Source: an uncultured Clostridium sp.
GTDB lineage: Bacteria > Bacillota_I > Bacilli_A > Acholeplasmatales > Anaeroplasmataceae
Assembly (NCBI GenBank): GCA_946540005.1
Contig: CAMNHY010000006.1
Coordinates: 1-57,338, forward strand
Direction of reading: 5' to 3'
DNA length: 57,338 nucleotides
Part shown: in pieces, positions 31,644 through 43,101 of the stretch
Numbering within the stretch: position 1 is the first letter of the stretch
Layout: every line of letters begins with the position of its first letter
Position numbers and translations under genes: made by a program
Notes under the pieces: model-generated
Database searches by the model: none
The model's input: only the letters and a program-made list of their open reading frames with translations
What the model was told of the DNA's origin: nothing

Positions 31644-33183
31644 TATAATCTATATTTCAAATAGTTCTGTGACTATTGAAATTGAGAATAATAATCCTTA
31701 TTTTTCAGAAAAAAATTATGATGTATTGATTAATGGTGAAGTATATCAACAAGGAATTAATACTAATATATTCTCTGTATTTGGATTAGAATCAAATAAA
31801 GAATATGAAATTAGTGTTATTTGTGATGATATTGTTAAGAAAACATTTAAGACAAATTATGAATATGTTGCATTAAATGTTAGAAGATTTGGTGCTAAGG
31901 GTGATGGAATTAGTGATGACACTAATTTTGTTCAAGCATGTATCAATGCTTGTCCAAAAGATGGAACTGTTATTATCCCAAAAGGTACATATTTGGTAAG
32001 ACCTATCTTTTTAAAGAGTGATATTACTATCAAACTTGAAAAAGATGCAAAATTATTAGGTGACATAGATAGAAATAATTATCCAATTTTACCTGGTATG
32101 ACTTTATTAACAGATGAAACTGATGAGTATAATTTAGGTTCATGGGAAGGTAATCCACTTGATTGCTTTGCTAGTATTATTACAGGTATTGAAGTTAATA
32201 ACGTTAATATTATTGGTGAAGGTATTATTGATGGTAACGCCTCAAATTCTGATTGGTGGGAAAATGTTAGAGAAAAAAGAATAGCATGGAGACCAAGAGG
32301 TATGTTCCTTGTTAGATGTAACAATATTAATTGCCAAGGTATTACAGTTACAAATACTCCATCTTGGAATTTACATCCTTATTTTTCTAATAATATTAGA
32401 TTCATTGATATGAAGATTATAAACCCAAAGATTAGTCCAAATACTGACGGATGTGACCCTGAATCTTGTGATAAAGTTGATATTATAGGTGTTCATTTCT
32501 CTGTTGGTGATGACTGTATTGCTGTTAAATCTGGAAAGATTTATATGGGTAGAAAATATAAAAAACCAAGTTCTAATTTTAATATTAGAAATTGTTCAAT
32601 GAATTTTGGACATGGAGCTATTGTATTAGGTAGTGAAATGGCCGGTGGAATTAAAGATTTTGTTATTTCAAAATGTATATTTAATGAAACAGATAGAGGA
32701 CTTCGTATAAAGACAAGAAGAGGTAGAGGTAAAGATGCGATAATCGATGGTATTGTATTTGATAATATCAAGATGAATAAAGTATTAACTCCTCTTGTAA
32801 TTAATATGTTCTATTACTGTGATCCTGATGGTAAGACTGAATATGTTTGGTCAAAAGAAAAACTTCCAGTTGACGACAGAACTCCATATCTAGGTAAGTT
32901 TATATTTAAGAATATGGTATGTGAGAATGTTAATGTAGCAGCAGGTACATTCTATGGTTTACCTGAACAACCAATTGAATCTGTAGAATTAGAAAATATA
33001 TCATTTACATATGATAAAGATGCAAAGGAAGGAATTCCTGCGATGATGACTGGACTTGATCCAATGAAGAATCGTGGTTTAATATTTAATAACGTTAAAC
33101 ATGTATCTATGAAAAATGTATCGTTACCTGATTTTGTAAAGGATGATATTGAGTGTGTAAACGTTGAATCTTTTAGTAAATAA
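31633..33183 (+). CDS. GH28 polygalacturonase, cytoplasmic
   Basis: This glycoside hydrolase cleaves alpha-1,4-galacturonan. All four GH28 signatures are intact: N270-T-D272, D293-D294 in VGDDC, G-H327-G, and R358-I-K360. Residues 1-78 form an extra small beta domain (Ig/FnIII-like), and a beta helix of about 435 residues follows. No signal peptide is present, so it probably trims imported oligogalacturonides to galacturonate, like intracellular exo-acting homologues. I chose ATG 31633 because AAAAAGGAG is well placed upstream. It is the last gene of the operon and is followed by a terminator. Confidence 0.95.
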   Translation: MNFNIIYISNSSVTIEIENNNPYFSEKNYDVLINGEVYQQGINTNIFSVFGLESNKEYEISVICDDIVKKTFKTNYEYVALNVRRFGAKGDGISDDTNFVQACINACPKDGTVIIPKGTYLVRPIFLKSDITIKLEKDAKLLGDIDRNNYPILPGMTLLTDETDEYNLGSWEGNPLDCFASIITGIEVNNVNIIGEGIIDGNASNSDWWENVREKRIAWRPRGMFLVRCNNINCQGITVTNTPSWNLHPYFSNNIRFIDMKIINPKISPNTDGCDPESCDKVDIIGVHFSVGDDCIAVKSGKIYMGRKYKKPSSNFNIRNCSMNFGHGAIVLGSEMAGGIKDFVISKCIFNETDRGLRIKTRRGRGKDAIIDGIVFDNIKMNKVLTPLVINMFYYCDPDGKTEYVWSKEKLPVDDRTPYLGKFIFKNMVCENVNVAAGTFYGLPEQPIESVELENISFTYDKDAKEGIPAMMTGLDPMKNRGLIFNNVKHVSMKNVSLPDFVKDDIECVNVESFSK

Positions 33184-33194
33184 TTAAATTAAGA

Positions 33195-33219
33195 AGCGCT
33201 AGTTTATAGCGCTCTTTTA
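33195..33219 (+). terminator. Terminator of the pectin operon
   Basis: AGCGCTA (33195-33201) pairs with TAGCGCT (33207-33213) over a five-base loop, followed by CTTTTAATTT. Confidence 0.75.
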
Positions 33220-33242
33220 ATTTGCTGTGGTACTTAATTTTC

Positions 33243-33271
33243 TTGAAGATTAGTGAAAAGTGTTTTATAAT
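33243..33271 (+). promoter_or_regulatory. Promoter of the rpiB-upp-atp operon
   Basis: TTGAAG (33243-33248) and TATAAT (33266-33271) are separated by 17 bases, 37 bases ahead of the rpiB start. No other clear terminator is seen until after atpC. Confidence 0.7.
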
Positions 33272-33307
33272 AAAATTGGTTTATTATGCCAGAAAGAGGT
33301 AGTTATT

Positions 33308-33739
33308 ATGAAAATTGCACTTGGCTGTGATCATGGTGGACTAGATCTTAAGAATAAGATTATTGAATTCTTAAAATCAGAAGGTCATGAAATTATTGAT
33401 GAAGGAACATATACTTATGAATCATGTGATTATCCTATTTATGCTAGAAAGGCTGCTTTAGACGTTGCAGAAGGAAGAGCAGATAGAGGTATAGTTGTTT
33501 GCTCAACTGGTATTGGTGTATCTATTGTAGCTAATAAAGTTAAAGGTATTCGTTGCGCGTTAGTCACTGATGTTACATCAGCACGTTTAACACGTGAACA
33601 TAATAACACTAATGTTTTAGCTTTAGGTCAAAAGAATGTTTCTTTTGAAAGAGGTCTTGAAATCGTTAAGATATGGATTGACACTCCTTTTTCTAATGCA
33701 GAACGTCACATTAGACGTATTAATATGATCGAGGATTAA
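33308..33739 (+). CDS. rpiB: Ribose-5-phosphate isomerase B
   Basis: RpiB interconverts ribose 5-phosphate and ribulose 5-phosphate in the cytoplasmic pentose phosphate pathway. The phosphate and substrate site [10 protein letters not shown] is at residues 6-15 and the catalytic Cys65 lies in [26 protein letters not shown] is also conserved. The length of 143 is standard for RpiB; the family also includes LacA/LacB subunits, but the upp-atp context fits RpiB. ATG 33308 follows GAAAGAGGT. Confidence 0.93.
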   Translation: MKIALGCDHGGLDLKNKIIEFLKSEGHEIIDEGTYTYESCDYPIYARKAALDVAEGRADRGIVVCSTGIGVSIVANKVKGIRCALVTDVTSARLTREHNNTNVLALGQKNVSFERGLEIVKIWIDTPFSNAERHIRRINMIED

Positions 33740-33744
33740 TTATT

Positions 33745-34371
33745 ATGGGAAAATTTATTGTTGTAGATCATCCATTAATTAAACATAAACTAACTAATAT
33801 TCGTAAAAAAGAAACTAGTACTGTTGTTTTCTATCAAAATGTACAAGAAATTGGTAGTCTAATGGCATACGAAATTTCAAGAGATTTCCCACTAAAGGAT
33901 GTTGAAATTGAAACACCTATTTGTAAAACTGTACAAAAAGTTTTAGCTCAAGAAATAGTTATTGTACCAATTCTTAGAGCTGGTCTTGGTATGGTTGATG
34001 GTATAAGAGAAATTATGCCAATGGCAAAAGTTGGTTTTATCGGAATGTATCGTGATGAAAAAACACTTTTACCACATGAATATTACGCAAAATTTCCAGA
34101 AGATATTACAACATCTATTGTTCTTTTAGTAGATCCAATGCTTGCCACAGGTGGATCTGCAATTGCTGCTGTTGATGCGCTTAAGAAAAGAGGAGTTACT
34201 AACATCAAATATGTTGGTTTAGTAGCAGCACCAGAAGGTGTTAAAGCTTTACAAAAAGCTCATCCAGATATTGATATTTATACAGCAGCTTTAGACGAGA
34301 AACTAAATGAAAATGGTTATATAGTTCCTGGTCTTGGAGATTGCGGAGATAGATTATTTGGAACCAAATAA
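33745..34371 (+). CDS. upp: Uracil phosphoribosyltransferase
   Basis: Upp makes UMP from uracil and PRPP in pyrimidine salvage. The PRPP-binding loop reads [13 protein letters not shown], the hood region [12 protein letters not shown], and the uracil-binding end [17 protein letters not shown]. The 208-residue length is normal. It lies five bases after rpiB, and its end overlaps the first atp gene by 14 bases, in the same order as in Bacillus (upp just before atp). Confidence 0.97.
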   Translation: MGKFIVVDHPLIKHKLTNIRKKETSTVVFYQNVQEIGSLMAYEISRDFPLKDVEIETPICKTVQKVLAQEIVIVPILRAGLGMVDGIREIMPMAKVGFIGMYRDEKTLLPHEYYAKFPEDITTSIVLLVDPMLATGGSAIAAVDALKKRGVTNIKYVGLVAAPEGVKALQKAHPDIDIYTAALDEKLNENGYIVPGLGDCGDRLFGTK

Positions 34372-34636
34372 CGATAATAAAAAGAACAATATTAAAAAAG
34401 TTTCTGAATTTGCACAAATTTATGCCGTTGTAACACAAGGCTTCTTTATGATGCTTGTTGTTGCTGGTTGTGGATTTGCAATTGGAAAATGGGGAATTAA
34501 AGAGGATAAGTGGGCAGCTATCCTTGGTGTAATAGGTGGCTTAATAGGATTAGTAATATTTATTACTTTATTATTAAAACTAAAGATTGGAGGAATTGGT
34601 ACCAATGGAAAATCAAAATCAGATGGTGATGAATGA
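34358..34636 (+). CDS. AtpI/AtpZ-like ATP synthase accessory protein
   Basis: This small protein of about 92 residues has two membrane helices ([18 protein letters not shown] and [20 protein letters not shown]) in a Gly-rich hairpin, the pattern of AtpZ/AtpI proteins that assist c-ring assembly or Mg2+ supply. There is no ATG. I favour TTG 34358, nine bases after GGAGAT; TTG 34334 is an alternative that extends further into upp. It overlaps upp upstream and the next gene downstream, as expected in a tightly packed operon. Confidence 0.7.
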   Translation: MEPNNDNKKNNIKKVSEFAQIYAVVTQGFFMMLVVAGCGFAIGKWGIKEDKWAAILGVIGGLIGLVIFITLLLKLKIGGIGTNGKSKSDGDE

Positions 34637-35066
34637 TTTACATAAAATGGCTCTATTTGTGTCTCCAATTAGTCTTTTAATTGGAATTATTCTAGCACTT
34701 GTATTTAATTTTTCTTTAACAAAAGAGAATAATATGAATCATGTGTGGATGATTTCAACATTCTTAGGTTTGTTTACTGGACTTATGAATTTTGGATTCC
34801 AATTAAGAGGTAGTAGACCTAGTTATACTGATTCGTATTCAGGTAAAAATAATTTGATGAAAAGAAATGTTATGTATTTTTTTATCAGAATATTAGTATT
34901 TGGTTCAATATTAAGTCTTGTTGTTATTAATCAATTAACAGCAACAGCTGATAATCCAGCTAGATTTAATATTATACCTACAGCTATAGGTTATTTTATT
35001 CATCTAATAATATTATTAGTGGTATTTTTAATCTTTAATCTTAAAAGAGAGAAGGTGAATGAATAA
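34605..35066 (+). CDS. ATP synthase subunit I-like membrane protein
   Basis: This 153-residue protein has four predicted membrane helices (about residues 13-34, 46-64, 88-108 and 123-146), standing at the place of the AtpI (subunit I) gene ahead of subunit a. AtpI proteins help assemble the c-ring and vary widely in sequence, so the call rests on position and topology. ATG 34605 follows GGAGG within the end of the previous gene; its stop overlaps the atpB start by one base (TAATG). Confidence 0.65.
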   Translation: MENQNQMVMNDLHKMALFVSPISLLIGIILALVFNFSLTKENNMNHVWMISTFLGLFTGLMNFGFQLRGSRPSYTDSYSGKNNLMKRNVMYFFIRILVFGSILSLVVINQLTATADNPARFNIIPTAIGYFIHLIILLVVFLIFNLKREKVNE

Positions 35067-35749
35067 TGTTCCTACTATTACCAGGAACAGGAGACCAAAT
35101 GGTTTCGCTTCTTATCATTGTATTTGCATTAGTTTTAATGCTATTAGTGATAGGAATTGCGTTAAAGCGTGTTGACCCATTAGGAGATGTTCCTAAGTGG
35201 TTAATACCATGGCTTGCCATCGTTGAGATAATTAATAATTTTACAAAGACAAATATTGGTCGTCGTTGGAAACATTATGCACCATATTTCTTAGCTTTGG
35301 CACTGTCTTTATTATTCCAAAATATATGTTCTATATTTGGATTAGTAAACCCAACATCATATATGATAACAAATGCAGCTTTGGCTATAATAACATTCTT
35401 TATAGTTCAAATAACAGGTATTAGATCTTTAGGCGTTAAAGGATATTTAAAAAGCTTTATAGGACCAGTTCCTGCACTTGCATTTATTATGATACCTATT
35501 AATATAATTTCTGAGTTTGCACTTCCTGTAAGCTTAACTTTACGTTTAACAGGTAATATTGTTGCAGGTAATGTTATATCAATGCTTGTTAAGAGTTTTG
35601 GTCCTGCAACTGTAGTGGTTATGCCACTTATTAACGTTTACTTTGACTTAATGTCTGGTGTTATTCAAACATTTGTATTCGTTATTTTAACAATTATCTT
35701 TACTTCTATGAAAATAGATGATAATGAAAAAATTTATAACAATGATTAA
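35066..35749 (+). CDS. atpB: F-type ATP synthase subunit a
   Basis: Subunit a is the membrane stator channel of the FoF1 ATP synthase. The essential arginine lies in [17 protein letters not shown] near residue 168. [11 protein letters not shown] and the C-terminal amphipathic helices are conserved. The N-terminal helix ([20 protein letters not shown]) is typical of short Gram-positive forms. Its 227 residues are within the family range. Translation is coupled to the preceding gene through the overlapping TAATG. Confidence 0.93.
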   Translation: MFLLLPGTGDQMVSLLIIVFALVLMLLVIGIALKRVDPLGDVPKWLIPWLAIVEIINNFTKTNIGRRWKHYAPYFLALALSLLFQNICSIFGLVNPTSYMITNAALAIITFFIVQITGIRSLGVKGYLKSFIGPVPALAFIMIPINIISEFALPVSLTLRLTGNIVAGNVISMLVKSFGPATVVVMPLINVYFDLMSGVIQTFVFVILTIIFTSMKIDDNEKIYNND

Positions 35750-35769
35750 TTGAAAGGAAGTTATTTATT

Positions 35770-36039
35770 ATGACAATTTTAACACAAGTTTTAACTCAAA
35801 TTTTATCAGTTTTAATTATTCTTGAAGGTATGGGTCCTATCGGTGCTGGTATCGCTGTATTTACAGGTGTAGGTTCAGGTATTGGTGAAGGTATGGCTGC
35901 TGCTAAGGGTGTTGAAGCTGTAGGTCGTCAACCAGAAGCATCAGGTAAGATTACAGTTACTATGCTTATCGGTCAAGCTGTTGCTGAAACAACAGGTCTT
36001 TATGGTCTAATCATTGCCATTCTTTGCTACAATAAGTAA
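35770..36039 (+). CDS. atpE: F-type ATP synthase subunit c, with sodium-type two-carboxylate motif
   Basis: Subunit c forms the rotor ring. In this 89-residue hairpin protein, helix two carries the ion-binding Glu73 in [12 protein letters not shown]. Helix one carries Glu40 in [10 protein letters not shown] where sodium rings of Ilyobacter have Gln32; the RQPEA polar loop lies between. Val71, Glu73, Thr74, Thr75 and Tyr78 line up with the sodium-binding set V63, E65, S66, T67 and Y70. The Glu/Glu pair, 33 residues apart, matches the two-carboxylate type described in Fusobacterium nucleatum. Sodium coupling is therefore likely but not proven by sequence. GAAAGGAAG precedes ATG 35770. Confidence 0.95.
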   Translation: MTILTQVLTQILSVLIILEGMGPIGAGIAVFTGVGSGIGEGMAAAKGVEAVGRQPEASGKITVTMLIGQAVAETTGLYGLIIAILCYNK

Positions 36040-36077
36040 TTTAAAAAATTTATTATTGAAAGAATGGAGGCAAGTTT

Positions 36078-36665
36078 ATGATTCTAGATATTACTGAGAC
36101 ATTAAATGGAATCGGAGATTTCGTAAATTCTTGTCTTGCAATGCTAGGAGTAGGTGACTTTGCATCTATTACTGGTGAACAATGGGCTCAATGGGGAATA
36201 GATTTTGCTATCCAAATAGTAGCGACATTAGTTCTTTTCTTATTAGTACGTTTCTTATTATGGAAGCCTTTAACTAAAATGATAGAAGCAAGAAAAGAAA
36301 AAATTGATTCTGAACTTAATCAAGCTGAAGAAGCAAACGCAAAAGCTCAAGAATTAAAATTAAGTTTAGAAGATCAACTAGCTGATGCTCAAGAACATGT
36401 AAAAGGCATTATTGCTAAAGCTGAAAAAGAAGGAAATGAACGTAGAGAAAAAATCATTTCTGAAGCTAAAGCTGAGGCTCAAAGAAGAATTGATGAATCA
36501 GTTGCTCAAGTTGATAAAGAAATTGCAAATAAACAAAAAGAAATTAAAGATACTATAGTTAGTGTCGCATTTGATGCTGCGTCTAAGATTCTTGAAAAAG
36601 AAGTAGACAAGGATAAATACTTAGATTTAGTAAATCAAATAATTGAGGGGGCAAATATCAAATGA
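36078..36665 (+). CDS. atpF: F-type ATP synthase subunit b
   Basis: Subunit b is the peripheral stalk. A 30-residue N-terminal extension precedes one membrane helix (about residues 34-55, FAIQIVATLVLFLLVRFLLW), then KPLTKMIEARKEKIDSEL opens the long Ala/Glu/Lys coiled coil to the end. The 195-residue length is slightly above the usual 155-180 because of the extension. It starts after AATGGAGG and overlaps atpH by four bases (ATGA). Confidence 0.93.
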   Translation: MILDITETLNGIGDFVNSCLAMLGVGDFASITGEQWAQWGIDFAIQIVATLVLFLLVRFLLWKPLTKMIEARKEKIDSELNQAEEANAKAQELKLSLEDQLADAQEHVKGIIAKAEKEGNERREKIISEAKAEAQRRIDESVAQVDKEIANKQKEIKDTIVSVAFDAASKILEKEVDKDKYLDLVNQIIEGANIK

Positions 36666-37180
36666 TAGCTTTTGAATATGCTAAAGCGATATTTGAACTT
36701 GCCTCTCAATATAATAAACATGAGATTATTAATGATAATTTTTCTGTATTTTTAAAATTATTAAAGGATAATCCTGATTATGTAAAAGTTCTTACTTTCC
36801 CTAATATATCAAATGATAGTAAAAAGGAAAGTTTAAAGAACACTTTAATTGGATTTGATGATTTATTTTTAGATTTCTTATATGTTTTAGTTGATAAGAG
36901 AAGAATTTCTATTATTGAAGAAATTGGACAAGAATATGCTCGTATGGAACGTGAAATTAATAACGTTACAAAAGTAGATGTATATAGTGCTCAAGAATTA
37001 ACAAAAGAAGAAACTAAGGAAATATTATCAAAATTAGAAAAACTAATTAAAGGACAAGAAATATTAATAAACAATATAGTGGATTCTTCATTAATTGGTG
37101 GTATAAAAGCTGTCTATAATGGTAAAGAAATTGACTTCTCATTAAGTAAGAAGTTAACTGATTTAAAGAAATCACTATAA
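36662..37180 (+). CDS. atpH: F-type ATP synthase subunit delta
   Basis: Delta links the peripheral stalk to the F1 head. The N-terminal YAKAIFELASQYNK helix, the FLYVLVDKRRISII segment and the C-terminal VDSSLIGGIKAVYNGKEIDF are family hallmarks. It has 172 residues. Its start overlaps the atpF stop, so it is translationally coupled. Confidence 0.93.
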   Translation: MIAFEYAKAIFELASQYNKHEIINDNFSVFLKLLKDNPDYVKVLTFPNISNDSKKESLKNTLIGFDDLFLDFLYVLVDKRRISIIEEIGQEYARMEREINNVTKVDVYSAQELTKEETKEILSKLEKLIKGQEILINNIVDSSLIGGIKAVYNGKEIDFSLSKKLTDLKKSL

Positions 37181-37192
37181 GAAAGGAATATT

Positions 37193-38704
37193 ATGACTAA
37201 TATCAATTTATCAGAAATCTCAAACTTGATAAAAAAGCAAATTGAAACTTATAAAGATGATATTAAAACCGAAACTGTTGGTACTGTAGTATCAGTTGGT
37301 GATGGTATTGCAATCGTTCATGGTTTAGATAATGCTATGTCAAGTGAACTTTTGATATTCCCTAATGATGTTTATGGAATGGTTCAAAATCTTGAGAAAG
37401 ATGATGTCGGTGTTATCTTATTAGGTGATTCTAGTAAAATCACTGAAGGAGATACAGTAAAATGTACTGGTAAGATTTTACAAGTACCAGTAGGTGAAGC
37501 AGTTATTGGTCGTGTAGTTGATCCACTAGGTCAACCATTAGACGGACTAGGACCAATTACTACAACAGAAACAAGACCTATTGAAGTAAAAGCGCCAGGT
37601 ATTATGGAAAGATCAAGTGTTAATACACCTCTTCAAACAGGTATTAAAGCTCTTGATGCGCTTGTACCAATTGGTCGTGGACAACGTGAATTAATTATAG
37701 GAGACCGTCAAACAGGAAAGACAAGTATTGCAATCGATACAATCTTAAACCAAAAGGGAAAAGATGTAATTTGTATCTATGTTGCAATTGGACAAAAGGA
37801 ATCTACAGTAAGTAATGTATATGAGACATTAAAAGCTCATGGTGCGATGGAATATTCATTTATTGTATCAGCTACTGCATCTGATCCAGCTCCAGTATTA
37901 TATCTTGCACCTTATGCTGGTGTATCAATGGCAGAATACTTCATGCATAAAGGAAAAGATTGCTTAATAATTTATGATGATTTATCAAAGCATGCTGTTG
38001 CATATCGTGAACTTTCCTTATTATTACATAGACCACCAGGTAGAGAAGCTTATCCAGGTGATGTATTCTATCTACACTCAAGACTTCTAGAACGTTCTGC
38101 AAAGCTTTCTGAAGAATTAGGTGGAGGATCAATTACAGCTCTTCCTATTATTGAAACACAAGCTGGAGATATTTCTGCATATATTCCAACAAATGTTATT
38201 TCAATTACAGATGGTCAAATTTTCCTACAAGCTGATTCATTCTATAAGGGTATTAGACCTGCAATTAATGCCGGTTTATCAGTTTCTCGTGTAGGTGGTG
38301 CAGCTCAAACAAAGGCTATTAAGAAAGTTTCAGGTACACTACGTCTTGATTTAGCAAGTTATAGAGAACTTGAAGCATTTACTCAATTTGGTTCAGATCT
38401 TGATCAAGCAACAAAAGCAAGACTTGACAGAGGTGAAAGAACCGTTGAAGTTCTAAAACAAGGCCTACATGAAACCTTATCTTTTGAAAAAGAAACAATT
38501 ATACTATATGCACTAGTAAATGGTTACCTAGATCGTATAGAAGTAAAAGATATTAATAGATATGAACATGAGTTATATCGTGATTTAGACATTAGTGAAG
38601 TTGGTAAAAATATTATTAATGAAATTTCTAATACCAAGGCTTTACCAAAGGAATTAGATTCATTAAATGACTATCTTTCAAACTTTAATAAGAGATTCTT
38701 CTAA
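37193..38704 (+). CDS. atpA: F-type ATP synthase subunit alpha
   Basis: Alpha is the non-catalytic nucleotide-binding subunit of F1. Walker A is [11 protein letters not shown] near residue 168. [29 protein letters not shown] and [10 protein letters not shown] are conserved signatures. Its 503 residues are standard. AAAGGAAT precedes ATG 37193. It is complete, with no unusual insertions. Confidence 0.98.
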   Translation: MTNINLSEISNLIKKQIETYKDDIKTETVGTVVSVGDGIAIVHGLDNAMSSELLIFPNDVYGMVQNLEKDDVGVILLGDSSKITEGDTVKCTGKILQVPVGEAVIGRVVDPLGQPLDGLGPITTTETRPIEVKAPGIMERSSVNTPLQTGIKALDALVPIGRGQRELIIGDRQTGKTSIAIDTILNQKGKDVICIYVAIGQKESTVSNVYETLKAHGAMEYSFIVSATASDPAPVLYLAPYAGVSMAEYFMHKGKDCLIIYDDLSKHAVAYRELSLLLHRPPGREAYPGDVFYLHSRLLERSAKLSEELGGGSITALPIIETQAGDISAYIPTNVISITDGQIFLQADSFYKGIRPAINAGLSVSRVGGAAQTKAIKKVSGTLRLDLASYRELEAFTQFGSDLDQATKARLDRGERTVEVLKQGLHETLSFEKETIILYALVNGYLDRIEVKDINRYEHELYRDLDISEVGKNIINEISNTKALPKELDSLNDYLSNFNKRFF

Positions 38705-38716
38705 TAGGAGGCTATT

Positions 38717-41012
<2,296 letters not shown>

Positions 41013-41013
41013 T

Positions 41014-41403
41014 ATGAGAATTATAGTTTCTACCCACCAAGGACAATTAGTAAATGATGAATTTGATTACATTATTTGTAAGAATGAAAATGGTGAATTT
41101 GCTATTTTAAAAAATCATATTCCAACAGTATCTGTAATAGGTAAAGGAATTGTTAGATTATATTTAAATAAACAAGTACTATTTTTAGCAGTTGAAAATG
41201 GAATTCTTGAATTTAAGAATGAAATTGTAACAATAGTTGCACAAGGTGCATTTATTGGACGTTCTGAAGAAAATGTATTAAATAATCTTGAAAAAATTAA
41301 AAATCAAAGACTTGAAGCTAATAGAAAAGAACAAGTCGATTTCCTTACAAAAGAACAAGATCTTATTAATGAGATTAAAAAAGCTAAACCAGGAAATCTA
41401 TAA
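41014..41403 (+). CDS. atpC: F-type ATP synthase subunit epsilon
   Basis: Epsilon regulates F1 and completes the rotor stalk. The N-terminal beta sandwich shows GEFAILKNHIPTVSVIGKG and LAVENGILEFKNEIVTIVAQ, followed by a C-terminal helical hairpin. The 129-residue length is usual. It starts one base after the atpD stop and is the last gene of the operon. Confidence 0.92.
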   Translation: MRIIVSTHQGQLVNDEFDYIICKNENGEFAILKNHIPTVSVIGKGIVRLYLNKQVLFLAVENGILEFKNEIVTIVAQGAFIGRSEENVLNNLEKIKNQRLEANRKEQVDFLTKEQDLINEIKKAKPGNL

Positions 41404-41409
41404 AATATA

Positions 41410-41439
41410 GGACTACACAGCTGTGTAGTCCTTATTTTA
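41410..41439. terminator. Terminator of the atp operon, probably bidirectional
   Basis: GGACTACACAGCTGTGTAGTCC (41410-41431) is a perfect palindrome, folding as a 9-bp stem with an AGCT loop. CTTATTTTA follows on the right, and TAAAATATA on the left gives a T-rich tail for the minus strand. Confidence 0.8.
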
Positions 41440-41447
41440 ATAATGCA

Positions 41448-42062
41448 TTATTTTTTTATTATTCCGTAATAAATATTATCTTTAATTAAGATACCTTTAC
41501 CTCTAGTAACATTTCTAAATTCTGTTTCAAAATATTCTAACGAATTTAGAGGAATACCAAGTGATATATCAACTGATTGAGAGAATCTTGAATTAATGAC
41601 ATCAAATTGATTTATTGATTCTTCTAATAATGAATATTCAGGATAAGAGATAGATATTAATATTTTTTGTAATTCTTGAATTTGATATAATTCAATTTTA
41701 TCTAAGACAGAAGATACTGCTTGAGAATAAGCTCGTACAAGTCCACCAGCACCTAATAGTATTCCACCAAAATATCTTGTGACAATAACCAACACATTAG
41801 TCATATTATTCTTTTTTAATACATCCATCATAGGACTACCGGCAGTTTGACTTGGTTCACCATCATCGCTACATTTTTGTATCTCTTGGTTATTACCAAT
41901 AATGTATGCATAACAATTATGAGTAGCATCATAATATTTTTTCCTTGTATCTTCTAGATATTTTTCAACATCTAATATATTTTTAACTGGAAAAATAGAT
42001 GTAATAAAACGAGATTTATTAATAATTATTTCATTTTGCTCGAATTCTTTTATAGTATTCAT
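41448..42062 (-). CDS. YigZ/IMPACT family protein
   Basis: This 204-residue cytoplasmic protein of the UPF0029/IMPACT family is related to ribosome- and translation-associated proteins, but its precise role is unclear. Characteristic segments are KSRFITSIFPV near the start, YYDATHNCYAYIIG, the CSDDGEPSQTAGSPM motif and VTRYFGGILLGAGGLVRAYS. The C-terminal domain is a short ferredoxin-like fold. It stands alone on the minus strand, sharing the terminator with atpC. Confidence 0.92.
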   Translation of the reverse strand: MNTIKEFEQNEIIINKSRFITSIFPVKNILDVEKYLEDTRKKYYDATHNCYAYIIGNNQEIQKCSDDGEPSQTAGSPMMDVLKKNNMTNVLVIVTRYFGGILLGAGGLVRAYSQAVSSVLDKIELYQIQELQKILISISYPEYSLLEESINQFDVINSRFSQSVDISLGIPLNSLEYFETEFRNVTRGKGILIKDNIYYGIIKK

Positions 42063-42205
42063 ATTAATTAATCACCTGAAAATATTATAACATATTTTAC
42101 TAATTGTATAATTAGATATTAATTAGTATAATACAATAGTTGCAAAAATTATAAATATTGATAAAAATATAAATAAATGTTAAAATATTTGCAAAAGAGA
42201 GTGAT

Positions 42206-43063
42206 ATGAAGATGAAACGATTAGTCGCAACTACTTCCACAAGTTGTTTAGATTACTATAAACATGATTATGACATTAGAACTATAAGAATAAAAATAGA
42301 TATGGGTGACCATGTTTTCAAAGACGATGGTACAGAAATTAAAGCTGATGAATTCTATAAAGCTATGGAAGAAGATAAACATCTTGTTCCTAAGACAAGT
42401 CAACCTTCCTTAGGAGAATTAATTGAATTCTTTGAAGGTATAGCTGACGAAGGATATGAAGAAGTTATTGTTACAACAATCTCATCTAAATTATCTGGTA
42501 CATATAATGGTATTTGTCAAGCTAAAGAAATGCTTGCGGATAGAATAAATATTATTCCATTTGATACAAAGACAGTATGCTTTAACGAAGGATATTTTGC
42601 CCTAAATGCTGCTAAGATGATTGAAGAAGGTGTAGATACTAAGGATATTCTTGCAAAACTAGAATATTTAAAGAGTCATGTATCTATCTTCTTTGCTGTA
42701 GATTCATTAGAATGTTTAGTTAAGAATGGTAGATTATCAGGCGCAGCTGGATTAATTGGTAAATATTTAAAAATTAAACCTATTTTAAGAGTTGAACCAG
42801 ATGGTACAATCCAAGCTATTGAAAAGATTCGTACCACAAAGAAAGCGTTAGAAGAAGTTGGTAATTATTTACTAGAATATACTAAAGGCCATGATTATGA
42901 GGCATTCATAGTATATACTGGTACTGAATTAAAAGAATTCTTAGTTAATACTCTTAAAGAAAAGTTTAATATTGAAGGTTTAGCTGAATATCCATGTTCA
43001 CCAGTAGTAGGATGTCATGTAGGTCCTAATGCTATTGGTCTTGGTGTGTTCTTAAAGGATTAA
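42206..43063 (+). CDS. DegV family fatty-acid-binding protein
   Basis: DegV proteins (FakB-like) bind a fatty acid and present it to the kinase FakA. Here residues 7-14 read VATTSTSC, the usual 'I.TDS..' strand in slightly altered form, followed by KTSQPSLGEL (the T-S-Q-P motif), TISSKLSGTYNG and a C-terminal GCHVGPNAIGLG that closes the fatty-acid site. Its 285 residues are standard. An RBS (GAGAGTGAT) precedes the start; ATG 42212 is an alternative. It is a single gene with its own terminator. Confidence 0.9.
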   Translation: MKMKRLVATTSTSCLDYYKHDYDIRTIRIKIDMGDHVFKDDGTEIKADEFYKAMEEDKHLVPKTSQPSLGELIEFFEGIADEGYEEVIVTTISSKLSGTYNGICQAKEMLADRINIIPFDTKTVCFNEGYFALNAAKMIEEGVDTKDILAKLEYLKSHVSIFFAVDSLECLVKNGRLSGAAGLIGKYLKIKPILRVEPDGTIQAIEKIRTTKKALEEVGNYLLEYTKGHDYEAFIVYTGTELKEFLVNTLKEKFNIEGLAEYPCSPVVGCHVGPNAIGLGVFLKD

Positions 43064-43065
43064 TT

Positions 43066-43090
43066 GGGAAGTTTATAACTTCCCTTTTTT
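43066..43090 (+). terminator. Rho-independent terminator
   Basis: GGGAAGTT (43066-43073) pairs with AACTTCCC (43077-43084), followed by six T. It lies just after the DegV gene and 12 bases before the cca start. Confidence 0.88.
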
Positions 43091-43101
43091 AGGTATTAAT
43101 A

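Noticed and set aside
33195-33219. cre-like reading of the GCGCT-rich hairpin after the polygalacturonase gene
   Set aside because: It lacks the TGAAA/TTTCA arms and is explained fully as a terminator stem.
34241-34668. Minus-strand ORFs across the upp/atp junction
   Set aside because: They are shadows of the conserved atp genes with no ribosome binding sites or recognisable domains.
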